Shown: piece by piece, positions 26,372 to 34,368 of the stretch
How positions within the stretch are numbered: the first letter of the stretch is position 1
How the letters are laid out: each line of letters starts with the position of its first letter
Assembly (NCBI GenBank): GCA_021776515.1
Contig: JAJFFS010000003.1
Span: 1-64,000, forward strand
Direction of reading: 5' to 3'
DNA length: 64,000 nt
From: Robiginitomaculum sp.
GTDB lineage: Bacteria > Pseudomonadota > Alphaproteobacteria > Caulobacterales > Maricaulaceae
Translations under genes and position numbers: made by a program
Notes under the pieces: generated by a model
Seen by the model: the letters and a program-made list of their open reading frames with translations, nothing else
The model's database searches: none
What the model was told of the DNA's origin: nothing

Positions 26372-28573
26372 ATGGCGAACAGCAAGGAAGCACAGCCATT
26401 ATGGGCATTCTCTGTCCTTAGCCTGTTGATGGCCAAGGCACTGGTGGGTGTATGGCGCCAGATTTGTGATAAGTCCTGGTGGATAAAATTATGGCAATCG
26501 GCAATCGCAATGCCAATGCGGGGCCGTTTCTCACTCTGGGCACCGTGGTTTTTTTGTGCAGGCGCAGCATCCTATTTTTACCCTCCGGCCGAACCATCCG
26601 TGGTTTTGCCATTTGCTGTCATTTTTTTATGTGTTGTGCCGGGAGTATTACAGTTGCGTTTCGCCGGTTTGTGCAGCGTCTGGCTGGTTTTTGTCTTAGG
26701 CCTTACTATCTTTTTTGCTGCCGGATGGGGGGCGGCACAATGGCGTGGTTATACCCGCAGTGCACCAACATTAACGCAACAAACCAAGGTCTATAAAGGT
26801 CAAGGACAAGTGCTGGCGGTTGATAAGGAACGTGGTCACAGAGCGCGATACCTGTTGGCACCGCAAACTTTGGGGCGATTAACACCGGAACAAATGCCCA
26901 AACGTATCCGGGTTAGTGGATTTTCAGGTGATGCGGAACCGGGCGACCAAGTGCGCTTTACGGCTGCATTACAGGCCCCTTCGACGCCTCGGTTTCCCGG
27001 AGGATACAATTTCGCACTGGCGGCGTGGTTCAAGCAAATCGGCGGCACCGGGTTCTCGTATGGCCATATACATACTGAGGACATTGAAGAGCTGCAGGTT
27101 GGTAAGAAAGCAGGGTTGAAACTGGCACAAACCCGTCGCGCTATGGCACTTCGTATTCGCCATGATCTGGCAGGGCAAAAGGGCGCTGTGGCGGCCGCTT
27201 TGGTTACCGGGGACCGTAGTGCCATAGCCGAACAAACGGCAGAAGATTTGCGCGCAGCCGGATTGGCTCACATGCTCGCCATCTCCGGCTTGCACATGGG
27301 GCTGGTTGCGGGGCTGGTTTTTGCTGCCAGCGGTATGATACTGGCGGCTGTTCCAGCCATAGGGCGGCAGTATGATGCGCGAAAACCCGCAGCAATTATG
27401 GGCCTTATTGTGGCGGTCGGGTATCTACTGCTTTCTGGTGGCAGTGCACCAACACAGCGTGCCTTCGTTATGACCGCCGTGGTTTTCATCGCCGTTCTTT
27501 TTAACCGGCGGGCATTATCCATTCGCACAATTTCACTATCAGCGTTTGTCGTCGTCGCCCTTGCCCCAGAAAATGTAATATCGCCTGGTTTTCAAATGTC
27601 TTTCGCCGCCGCGCTTTCGCTCATTGCCTTTTATGAATGGGCCAGAGGCCGGTTTCAGTTATTGCCTGTTTTTTCCGGATCGTGGCCGATAACAATGCTC
27701 TTGCGTACTCTGTCAGTTTTGGCCGCTCTGGCGCTGACAAGTTTTATTGCTGGTATGGCAACCGGGCCTTTTGCCGCGTTTTATTTCCACAGGACCGCAG
27801 TTTACGGCCTTCTTGCTAATATTGCAGCCATGCCAATTTTTACCTTTATCGTTATGCCGTCACTTCTGGCTGGCACACTGTTTGATATTATTGGTGCTGG
27901 TGCACCGTTTTATTATATCGCCGGTTGGGGTTTGGATGTCATCATAGATATTGCCCATAGTGTTGCCCTATTACCCGGTGCATTGATCAGGGTAACAGCC
28001 GCGCCCCCCATGGTTTTGGCACTCATAGCCGTTGGCATTTTATCGGTATGTCTTATGCGGGGCTTCAGGCGGGCATGGGCCTTGTTACCCATAATTCTTG
28101 GCATAACAATATGGATGAATATTCCACAAATAGATGGTGTTATCACTAAAGATGGCGGCGCTTTACGTGTATTTGTGGAGGGAAAAGAGAAACTGTTAGG
28201 CTTTGGGGCTTTTTCCCGTTTTGAACTGGAACAATTTGCCAGTGTGCTCGCCATCGACCCGGTTGATGCCGTGCGTATGAAAAAAGCCGCTAAATTATTG
28301 TCTTGTGATGTCAGTGGATGCACTGCCAGGTTAAATGATGGCCGCCTTGTGGTCATTAATAGCAAATTGGCCCGGTTGACCGAAGATTGCTATTTTGCCG
28401 ATCTGGTCTTCACGGAATATATACCGACCAATCGCAATGCACTGAATTGCGCGTCCGGCAAGCTTGTCAGCTCAGCAATAGGAGAGGGGCAGGCAGCGTT
28501 GTTATATTTAAACGGGCAAACCGAAATGCGTACCAGGCCGGCTCGCGCCCGGTTATGGTCACAAGCCCGATAG
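26372..28573 (+). CDS. comEC: ComEC/Rec2 family DNA-uptake channel protein
   Basis: This 733-aa multi-pass membrane protein has an N-terminal OB-like region (about 130-230) and the competence domain with AHMLAISGLHMGLVAGL, LLSGGSAPTQRAFVMT and SPGFQMSFAAALSLI, the diagnostic ComEC stretch. Family members form the inner-membrane channel for transforming DNA. The C-terminal 120 residues show no metallo-beta-lactamase metal site (no HxHxDH), so the nuclease-like domain is missing or degenerate, as seems common in this class. Other competence genes are not nearby. Confidence 0.9.
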   Translation: MANSKEAQPLWAFSVLSLLMAKALVGVWRQICDKSWWIKLWQSAIAMPMRGRFSLWAPWFFCAGAASYFYPPAEPSVVLPFAVIFLCVVPGVLQLRFAGLCSVWLVFVLGLTIFFAAGWGAAQWRGYTRSAPTLTQQTKVYKGQGQVLAVDKERGHRARYLLAPQTLGRLTPEQMPKRIRVSGFSGDAEPGDQVRFTAALQAPSTPRFPGGYNFALAAWFKQIGGTGFSYGHIHTEDIEELQVGKKAGLKLAQTRRAMALRIRHDLAGQKGAVAAALVTGDRSAIAEQTAEDLRAAGLAHMLAISGLHMGLVAGLVFAASGMILAAVPAIGRQYDARKPAAIMGLIVAVGYLLLSGGSAPTQRAFVMTAVVFIAVLFNRRALSIRTISLSAFVVVALAPENVISPGFQMSFAAALSLIAFYEWARGRFQLLPVFSGSWPITMLLRTLSVLAALALTSFIAGMATGPFAAFYFHRTAVYGLLANIAAMPIFTFIVMPSLLAGTLFDIIGAGAPFYYIAGWGLDVIIDIAHSVALLPGALIRVTAAPPMVLALIAVGILSVCLMRGFRRAWALLPIILGITIWMNIPQIDGVITKDGGALRVFVEGKEKLLGFGAFSRFELEQFASVLAIDPVDAVRMKKAAKLLSCDVSGCTARLNDGRLVVINSKLARLTEDCYFADLVFTEYIPTNRNALNCASGKLVSSAIGEGQAALLYLNGQTEMRTRPARARLWSQAR

Positions 28574-28585
28574 TCTCAGGTCATA

Positions 28586-29266
28586 TTAATGATAGCGCCG
28601 TACCAACCCGACCAACGTGCCTTGAACCTTAACCCTATCAGGGCCAAAAATACGTGTTTCATATTCAGGGTTTGCCGGCTCAAGGGCAACGGAGCCGTTT
28701 TTCTTGCGCAAGCGCTTTAGTGTGGCTTCTTCATCATCAACAAGTGCCACGATAATTTCACCGTTTTGTGCCGTATCCGCTTTGCGAATAATCACTGTGT
28801 CACCATCCAGAATTCCGGCCTCAATCATGGAATCGCCTGCAATCGTCAGAGCAAAGTGTTCACCGCGCCCGATCATATCTGCCGGGGCTGCCACACGAGC
28901 GGTTTCGTGTGATATGGCTTCAATAGGGGTGCCGGCCGCAATGCGTCCCAAAAGTGGCACATCAATACTATTAGCTGGCTCCGGCAATGACGCACTAAAC
29001 TCTTTCCTGAATTCCTTGATTTCAGCGCTTGCCGGTGTGTTGTCTTGCATATCCTCAGGTAATTTGACCACTTCGAGCGCGCGCGCGCGGTGGGCAAGGC
29101 GGCGGATAAACCCGCGCTCTTCAAGGGCTGTAATCAAACGATGAATGCCTGATTTGGAAGCAAGACCCAGCGCGTCTTTCATTTCATCAAAAGAAGGGGA
29201 AATTCCGCTCTCGGTCAGGCGTTTATTTATGAAAAGCAAGAGGTCGTGCTGTTTTGCAGTTAACAT
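28586..29266 (-). CDS. lexA: LexA repressor, SOS regulator
   Basis: This 226-aa repressor has an N-terminal winged helix ([20 protein letters not shown]) and a C-terminal self-cleaving serine protease domain. The scissile Ala-Gly bond is A111-G112 in [11 protein letters not shown], with catalytic S146 (AGDSMIEAG) and K184 (ATLKRL). It is longer than the 202-aa E. coli protein because of the linker at about 70-100. A LexA box lies 47 bases upstream, so it is expected to repress itself. It is convergent with comEC. Confidence 0.98.
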   Translation of the reverse strand: MLTAKQHDLLLFINKRLTESGISPSFDEMKDALGLASKSGIHRLITALEERGFIRRLAHRARALEVVKLPEDMQDNTPASAEIKEFRKEFSASLPEPANSIDVPLLGRIAAGTPIEAISHETARVAAPADMIGRGEHFALTIAGDSMIEAGILDGDTVIIRKADTAQNGEIIVALVDDEEATLKRLRKKNGSVALEPANPEYETRIFGPDRVKVQGTLVGLVRRYH

Positions 29267-29313
29267 GGCATCACCAGGGTTTTAGCGGAACAAAAAACGA
29301 ATCTGTAGCCAAT

Positions 29314-29328
29314 GTTCTATAGATGTTC
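29314..29328 (-). promoter_or_regulatory. LexA operator (SOS box) of lexA
   Basis: The direct repeat GTTC-TATAGAT-GTTC is an exact match to the GTTC-N7-GTTC box bound by alphaproteobacterial LexA. It lies between trpC and lexA, 47 bases before the lexA start, where a promoter would be. It implies that lexA has its own SOS promoter despite following trpGDC on the same strand. Confidence 0.85.
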
Positions 29329-29338
29329 TTTTGTCACG

Positions 29339-30133
29339 TCAAGGGCACGGTTCTAATAACGTTCGTGTTGCCGTTTCCAGATCATCTTCGCGCATCAGGC
29401 TTTCACCTACCAGTATGGCACCCGCGCCTGCCGTTTTAACCCGGGCAACATCTTGCGCAGTGGAAATTCCGCTTTCCGAAACCAGAAGAGATGCTGGGGG
29501 CACTTGAGGGGCGAGAGTTTCCGTCACCTCAAGAGAGGTTTCAAAGCTAGAAAGGTTACGGTTGTTAATGCCAATAAGCTGCGTCGGAAGACGAAGTGCA
29601 GCCTGCATTTCTGCGTTATTGTGGACCTCCACCAGAACATCCATACCCAGCTCCTGGGCTTGCTCGGCCAGCTCGCAGGCCATTTCGGTTTTCAACGCTG
29701 CCATGATAAGTAAAATGCAATCAGCACCCAGTGTACGAGACTGGGCAACTTGCCAGGGGTCAATGATGAAATCCTTGCGTAGAACTGGCAATGAACAGGC
29801 ATTGCGCGCCTCACCCAGAAATTCATTTTTCCCTTGAAAGTAAGGTTCGTCTGTTAGTACGGAAAGGCAAGTTGCCCCCCCTTTTTCATAAGCTGTGGCA
29901 AGTGCTGCGGGCGCAAAATCCTTGCGGATAAGCCCCTTGGATGGGCTGGCGCGTTTAATCTCGGCGATCAGGGCGATGCTCACTCCCCCGGGTGGGTTTC
30001 GTAAAGCTCGCAAAAACCCGCGCGCAGGGGCGCAATCACGGGCCTGGTTCAGCAAGTCTTGTTGTGAAACTGTTGTTTTCCCTTGGGTTACTTCCTGAAC
30101 CTTGGTCTCAAGAATACGGGTAAGCACACTCAT
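29339..30133 (-). CDS. trpC: Indole-3-glycerol phosphate synthase
   Basis: This 264-aa TIM-barrel enzyme catalyses ring closure in tryptophan synthesis. Motifs are LIAEIKRASPSKGLIRKDF (catalytic Lys) near residue 55, LRKDFIIDPWQV, and GINNRNLSSFETSLEVT. It is the monofunctional form, not fused to trpF. Its start overlaps the trpD stop by one base. Confidence 0.97.
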   Translation of the reverse strand: MSVLTRILETKVQEVTQGKTTVSQQDLLNQARDCAPARGFLRALRNPPGGVSIALIAEIKRASPSKGLIRKDFAPAALATAYEKGGATCLSVLTDEPYFQGKNEFLGEARNACSLPVLRKDFIIDPWQVAQSRTLGADCILLIMAALKTEMACELAEQAQELGMDVLVEVHNNAEMQAALRLPTQLIGINNRNLSSFETSLEVTETLAPQVPPASLLVSESGISTAQDVARVKTAGAGAILVGESLMREDDLETATRTLLEPCP

Positions 30134-31152
30134 TATTCGTCCTCGTGGGAAAGACGAACCAAATTATCCAGCGCTTGCGCCGCTGCTCCGCTATCAAGCG
30201 CTTTTTCGCAAAGCGCTATTCCGGCACGCACATCAGGTGCCTTGCCGGCAATGTAAACGGCTGCGCCGGCGTTCAGCAGGGCAATATTGCGAAACGGGCC
30301 TGTTTTGCCATCCAGCAAAGCGCGTATAGCGTTAGCATTTTCTGCCGGATCACCACCAACCAGATCACTCTCTGATGCGCGGGCAATACCAAATTCCTCT
30401 GGCGTGATCTCAAAATTTGTTATTTTTCCATCATCAAGAGAGCTTACCAGAGTGGGGCCTGTAGTGGTTATTTCATCAAGACCATCGCTGCCATGGACCA
30501 CCCAGGCGCGCCTGGTACCCAGTTCACGCAAGGCCCCGGCGATAGGGGCTGTCCAACGGGCATCAAAAACCCCTAATAACTGGTGACGAACCCCCGCCGG
30601 GTTGGACACTGGGCCCACGAGATTAAAGATAGAACGAATACCCAGCGCACGGCGCGCATGGGCGACATGGCGCATGGCAACATGAAGTGCAGGGGCAAAC
30701 ATAAAACCGATATTGGCCCCGGCCAGGCAAGCCTCAACCTGCTTTGGGCTAATTTGCATACGCACACCCAGCTCTTCCAATACTTCGGCAGAGCCAGATT
30801 TGGAACTAAGGGCTTTGTTGCCATGTTTGGCAACGCAAACACCGGCACCAGCCACAATCAGGGCAGCGGCGGTAGAAATATTATATGTGCCTTTGGCATC
30901 ACCACCTGTGCCGCATGTATCTATAGCGCCTTCTGGCGCACGGACCGGGCTAAGGCGCTTTCGCAGGGCCAGGGCGCCTTCAGTGATGATTTGCGTGCTT
31001 TGTCCGGTTACGCGCAGGCCCATGAGGAAGGCGCCGATTTGCGCATTATCAACTTCGCCATCCATAATTTGGGAAAAAGCATCTCGCGCCATGGCTGCAT
31101 CCAGCGCCCGACCTGATGCCAGTCTTTCCAGTATCGGTGTGAAATTGCTCAT
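30133..31152 (-). CDS. trpD: Anthranilate phosphoribosyltransferase
   Basis: This 339-aa enzyme couples anthranilate to PRPP. The PRPP and anthranilate sites appear as DTCGTGGDAKGTYNISTAAA and AKHGNKALSSKSGSAEVLEE. Further conserved segments are GFMFAPALHVAM and FNLVGPVSNPA. It overlaps trpG by four bases and trpC by one, so trpGDC is a translationally coupled operon. Confidence 0.97.
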   Translation of the reverse strand: MSNFTPILERLASGRALDAAMARDAFSQIMDGEVDNAQIGAFLMGLRVTGQSTQIITEGALALRKRLSPVRAPEGAIDTCGTGGDAKGTYNISTAAALIVAGAGVCVAKHGNKALSSKSGSAEVLEELGVRMQISPKQVEACLAGANIGFMFAPALHVAMRHVAHARRALGIRSIFNLVGPVSNPAGVRHQLLGVFDARWTAPIAGALRELGTRRAWVVHGSDGLDEITTTGPTLVSSLDDGKITNFEITPEEFGIARASESDLVGGDPAENANAIRALLDGKTGPFRNIALLNAGAAVYIAGKAPDVRAGIALCEKALDSGAAAQALDNLVRLSHEDE

Positions 31153-31751
31153 GCGGCACGCGCCGCCAGGTTGGGGCAGAGGTTCAAAAAGTTTTGCAAT
31201 AATTGATGACCGTGGGTAGAGGCTATAGATTCAGGATGAAACTGCACCCCGTGTATGGGGCGTGTTGTATGACTAAGCCCCATAATCTCACCATCATTTG
31301 TCCGGGCCGTAATCTTCAGGCATTCTGGAACGCTTTTATGCTCAACCGCAAGGCTGTGATAACGTGCGGCCTCAAACCCATTCGGGATACCGGCAAAAAC
31401 ACCGCTGCCATCATGTATAATTTCGCTGGTCTTGCCGTGCATAATGGATTTGGCACTAATCACTTTGCCGCCAAACACTTGCCCGATGGCCTGATGACCC
31501 AGGCAAACACCCAATATGGGTAGTGTTTCAGGTGCGCGGCGTAAAAGCTCAAGACAGATACCGGCCCTATCCGGATCGCAGGGTCCGGGAGAGAGAATAA
31601 CAGCCTCTGCGCCCAAGGCCAAAATCTCATCTACACCAAGAGCATCATTACGATATACCTCGGTTTGCACACCCAATTCCTGTACATAATGAACGAGATT
31701 ATAAGTGAAGCTGTCGTAATTATCGATAATGAGCAGCATGAGTAAGGACAT
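31149..31751 (-). CDS. trpG: Anthranilate synthase glutamine amidotransferase component
   Basis: This 200-aa class I amidotransferase supplies ammonia to TrpE. The catalytic triad lies in LGVCLGHQAIGQVFGGK (Cys) and VQFHPESIAS (His, Glu). The true start may be four codons in (MLLIIDNYDSFTYN); neither ATG has a clear ribosome site, so the longer form is given. No trpE is in the window and no leader peptide with Trp codons is evident upstream. Confidence 0.94.
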   Translation of the reverse strand: MSLLMLLIIDNYDSFTYNLVHYVQELGVQTEVYRNDALGVDEILALGAEAVILSPGPCDPDRAGICLELLRRAPETLPILGVCLGHQAIGQVFGGKVISAKSIMHGKTSEIIHDGSGVFAGIPNGFEAARYHSLAVEHKSVPECLKITARTNDGEIMGLSHTTRPIHGVQFHPESIASTHGHQLLQNFLNLCPNLAARAA

Positions 31752-31872
31752 TCCGGTTATAATAACTTCAGGTCATAATTCTGTATAGTAATGCCGTTGC
31801 GCCGTACAAAAGCCAAGGGCATGGCCAGCGTTAATGACACTTGCCTCTAAATACCTTTGTGGCTCAAATAAA

Positions 31873-31908
31873 AAACGCGCGCAAATTCATCAGAATTCAC
31901 GCGCGTTT
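31873..31908 (-). terminator. Rho-independent terminator of the cold-shock gene
   Basis: On the reverse strand, AAACGCGCG pairs with CGCGCGTTT through a long stem that includes GAATT/AAATTC pairing and a short loop. The T-tract TTTTTTATTT follows. It lies 36 bases past the stop of the cold-shock gene. The near-symmetric stem may also stop forward transcripts. Confidence 0.85.
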
Positions 31909-31943
31909 CAATGTCATTTATGCCCGTAGGCACAAGCTATATA

Positions 31944-32150
31944 TTAGTCAAGCAGTTGAACATTTGCCGCTGCATCTTTGCCGCGGTTGCTTGTAATTTC
32001 ATAGCTGACTTTTTGACCATCGTTGAGGCCTTGAATGCCAGCTTGCTCGAGAGCAGAAATGTGTACAAACACGTCTTTTCCACCATCTTCGGGAGCAATA
32101 AAACCATAACCCTTTGTAGAGTTAAACCATTTAACAGTACCTGTAGCCAT
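31944..32150 (-). CDS. cspA: Cold-shock domain protein (CspA family)
   Basis: This 68-aa single-domain RNA chaperone binds and melts RNA structure. RNP1 is KGYGFI and RNP2 is VFVHIS, set in the usual [15 protein letters not shown] context. AAGGA lies about nine bases before the ATG. It is a single-gene transcript with a long leader and its own terminator, typical for cold-shock genes. Which paralogue it is (A to E type) cannot be said from the sequence alone. Confidence 0.97.
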   Translation of the reverse strand: MATGTVKWFNSTKGYGFIAPEDGGKDVFVHISALEQAGIQGLNDGQKVSYEITSNRGKDAAANVQLLD

Positions 32151-32360
32151 TTGTTAGTTTCCTTAAATCTATAGCTGCACAAAATTCCCAAAAAAGTTGG
32201 GAAAACAAGAATTCGTAAAAGTCCGTGGTGAAGGTATTGTGAGCTTTAGAAACAAACAGGACGGCGTGAAAGCCGACCGGCACCTGTGAAAGGTTATGCA
32301 AAAATAATCCAAAGTCGTTCCTCAGAAGGAGCAGTGACGTAATCCGAGGCCGCTAATATA
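32151..32360 (-). promoter_or_regulatory. Promoter and long 5' leader of the cold-shock gene
   Basis: About 200 bases without a gene precede cspA. On the reverse strand a TATATT box (32355-32360) follows TTGCTT at short spacing and could be the promoter. The leader holds a hairpin, TTCCCAA-CTTTT-TTGGGAA (about 32185-32203), just before the ribosome site. Long structured leaders act as temperature switches in known csp genes; this role is inferred. The stretch 32361-32562 holds nothing I recognise. Confidence 0.4.
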
Positions 32361-32562
32361 GGAAAAAACCTGAAAAGCAAACTAATATTTGGTTTGTTAG
32401 CAGTAAAGAATGTATATGGGGTCCCATTGCATTCTTATGTCCCGGCCCATTCAAATGACTTCATTCCATGCTTCATGGCACCAAATTTTGGACTGAGCAT
32501 CGGGCACCACTGATAGAATTGCCAGCAACATCACGCACTATATGTTTATCAACAGAACGCGT

Positions 32563-33594
32563 TTAAACCGCATCGAACTCGCGCATGGTTTTGGCCATAG
32601 ACACAGACATTTCTTCGACAGAGCGCGGGGTAATGCCCAGCGTTTCACGCAATGCAGTGTTATCAACAAGGGTTTGTGTCCCAAGACTGCTAAGGGTCAT
32701 GCGCAGGGTTTTGTCAAAAATAGCAATAAGGCGCAGCGCAAAGTCAGGTAGGGTGCGCGTTGGGGTTTTAAACCCATTACGGGATAAAGCCTTCGATATA
32801 TCCAGCATCCAGGCATTTTCAGAAACCAGGATAAAGCGTTTGCCTGCTGCCTCGGGGCGTATCATGGCTTCATAATGGGCATCGGCTACATCGCGTACGT
32901 CGATCATGCTCCAGTTCAGGCGCGGGCAGGCTGGTACCTTGCCGTCAATCAGCCGCGACACGAGCTGACCCGAGGTTGAAAAACTCTTGTCCAGTAATGG
33001 ACCCAGAACGGCACCGGGATTAATCACCGCCAGTTCCATTTTACCGGCGTCTTTGGTTTGCATAAAATCCCAGGCAGCACGTTCAGCCAGCGTTTTACTT
33101 TTGGAATAGGCGCTGATCGGGCCGTCAGGGTTTGACCAGTCGGCTTCAGTAAAAACGCGTTCCTGCTCTGCTTTTTCCTCTGCCGGTGTGCGCCCATAGG
33201 CAATAGCGGCCATAGAGGAGGTCAGAACAACACGCTTGATGCCCGCCTTGGCGGCGGCGCGTAAGGCCCGCAGAGCGCCTTCACGGGCAGGAATAATTAA
33301 TTCGTCCTCATGTTCTGGCTCGGCAGGCGGAAAGGGCGAGGCCACATGCTGTACATAGGTGCAACCTTCCATGGCTTCATCCCAACCGTCATCGTTATCC
33401 AGGTTGAGCGTGACAAATGAGAGACGATCACCGGCTTTGCCGTCCGGGTCCACAGCGGCGCGAACCTCATCGGCACGCGAAGGTGTGCGTAATGAAGCGC
33501 GGACGGTGTACCCTTCCTCCAGAAGCTTTTTAACGCAGTGCTTGGCAATAAAGCCCGAAGCGCCGGTAACAAGTACGGTTTGTGTGTCAGTCAT
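32563..33594 (-). CDS. NAD(P)-dependent epimerase/reductase, dihydroflavonol reductase-like
   Basis: This 343-aa extended short-chain dehydrogenase has the dinucleotide motif VTGASGFIAKH at about 9-19 and the catalytic SAYSKSK (YxxxK), with the upstream SSMAAIAYG supplying Ser. The layout resembles dihydroflavonol-4-reductase or cinnamoyl-CoA reductase relatives found in bacteria, whose substrates are mostly unknown. It is the last gene of a three-gene reverse cluster and starts one base before the secreted-protein stop. Confidence 0.88.
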   Translation of the reverse strand: MTDTQTVLVTGASGFIAKHCVKKLLEEGYTVRASLRTPSRADEVRAAVDPDGKAGDRLSFVTLNLDNDDGWDEAMEGCTYVQHVASPFPPAEPEHEDELIIPAREGALRALRAAAKAGIKRVVLTSSMAAIAYGRTPAEEKAEQERVFTEADWSNPDGPISAYSKSKTLAERAAWDFMQTKDAGKMELAVINPGAVLGPLLDKSFSTSGQLVSRLIDGKVPACPRLNWSMIDVRDVADAHYEAMIRPEAAGKRFILVSENAWMLDISKALSRNGFKTPTRTLPDFALRLIAIFDKTLRMTLSSLGTQTLVDNTALRETLGITPRSVEEMSVSMAKTMREFDAV

Positions 33595-34338
33595 TTATTT
33601 TACCCGGTTTGCCAGTGTGTCATGGTGAGCGGAAATTAACGTGCGTAGATAAAAGCCAATACTGGAGCCATCTTCAAATCCAGCATCCTTTGCGGCCTTT
33701 TCAGTTTCTTCGTCTGTAGCCCCAGAGGGTTTGGCAAAGGCAACTAAATTCTCATAGGCACCGATGGTAAAACTATCCACATTAGTACCCATATCGCCAT
33801 CAAAAATAAGGTTGCCGCGCCGGTTTGTTGCCGCAAGATAAACATTTTCCATTTCGCGCTGTTCCAGCAATTTGTCATTCAGGCCGGGCAGGGCATCAAA
33901 CATCTCTATGTGGAAAAAACTTGTACCGGTAATGTGTTCATCAACAATTGCCGTTGAGGGGCCATAGGCGAATAGTTCGTCACGATAGGCAATGCGGGTG
34001 TCGACATTATTGAGTGTGTCAGAAAATTCAGCACTGGCCGCTGCTTCTTGCTTCAGGCGTGTGGTTGCAAAAAAAGCGGTGTAATTTCCAACTGGCTCCA
34101 GCAGCATGAGATCCCATTGATCGCCCTGACTGTGGCGCATAATCAATGGTGAGACACGGCCAGCCTTGGCGTAATAGCCCTGTTCTTTCAGGCTGTTGAG
34201 GTCAGCAATAAGGTTTTTCAGTCCTCCCGGCGCGGCGCGCATTGTAGTGGTCAACCATAGAGTGTCTCTGGGTGGCTCCTCAGCTTTGGCCGAAAAAGCG
34301 CTGGCAAACAAAATGACAGTCAGGATAAAACGAAGCAT
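33595..34338 (-). CDS. Secreted protein of unknown function
   Basis: This 247-aa product has a signal peptide (MLRFILTVILFASAFSAKA) and a soluble mature part. Two segments (about 25-115 and 145-235) each resemble a small alpha/beta barrel half with patterns such as DTLWLTTTMRAAPGGLKNLI and FFHIEMFDALPGLNDKLLEQ, which recalls dimeric NIPSNAP-like folds. That is a guess from shape. It lies between an adenylate-forming ligase and a reductase in one cluster. Confidence 0.65.
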   Translation of the reverse strand: MLRFILTVILFASAFSAKAEEPPRDTLWLTTTMRAAPGGLKNLIADLNSLKEQGYYAKAGRVSPLIMRHSQGDQWDLMLLEPVGNYTAFFATTRLKQEAAASAEFSDTLNNVDTRIAYRDELFAYGPSTAIVDEHITGTSFFHIEMFDALPGLNDKLLEQREMENVYLAATNRRGNLIFDGDMGTNVDSFTIGAYENLVAFAKPSGATDEETEKAAKDAGFEDGSSIGFYLRTLISAHHDTLANRVK

Positions 34339-34368
34339 GGGCTTTCCTTGTGTTTAGAAATAAAAAGT

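Noticed and set aside
31752-31872. Trp attenuator upstream of trpG
   Set aside because: No leader peptide with Trp codons and no competing hairpins were seen.
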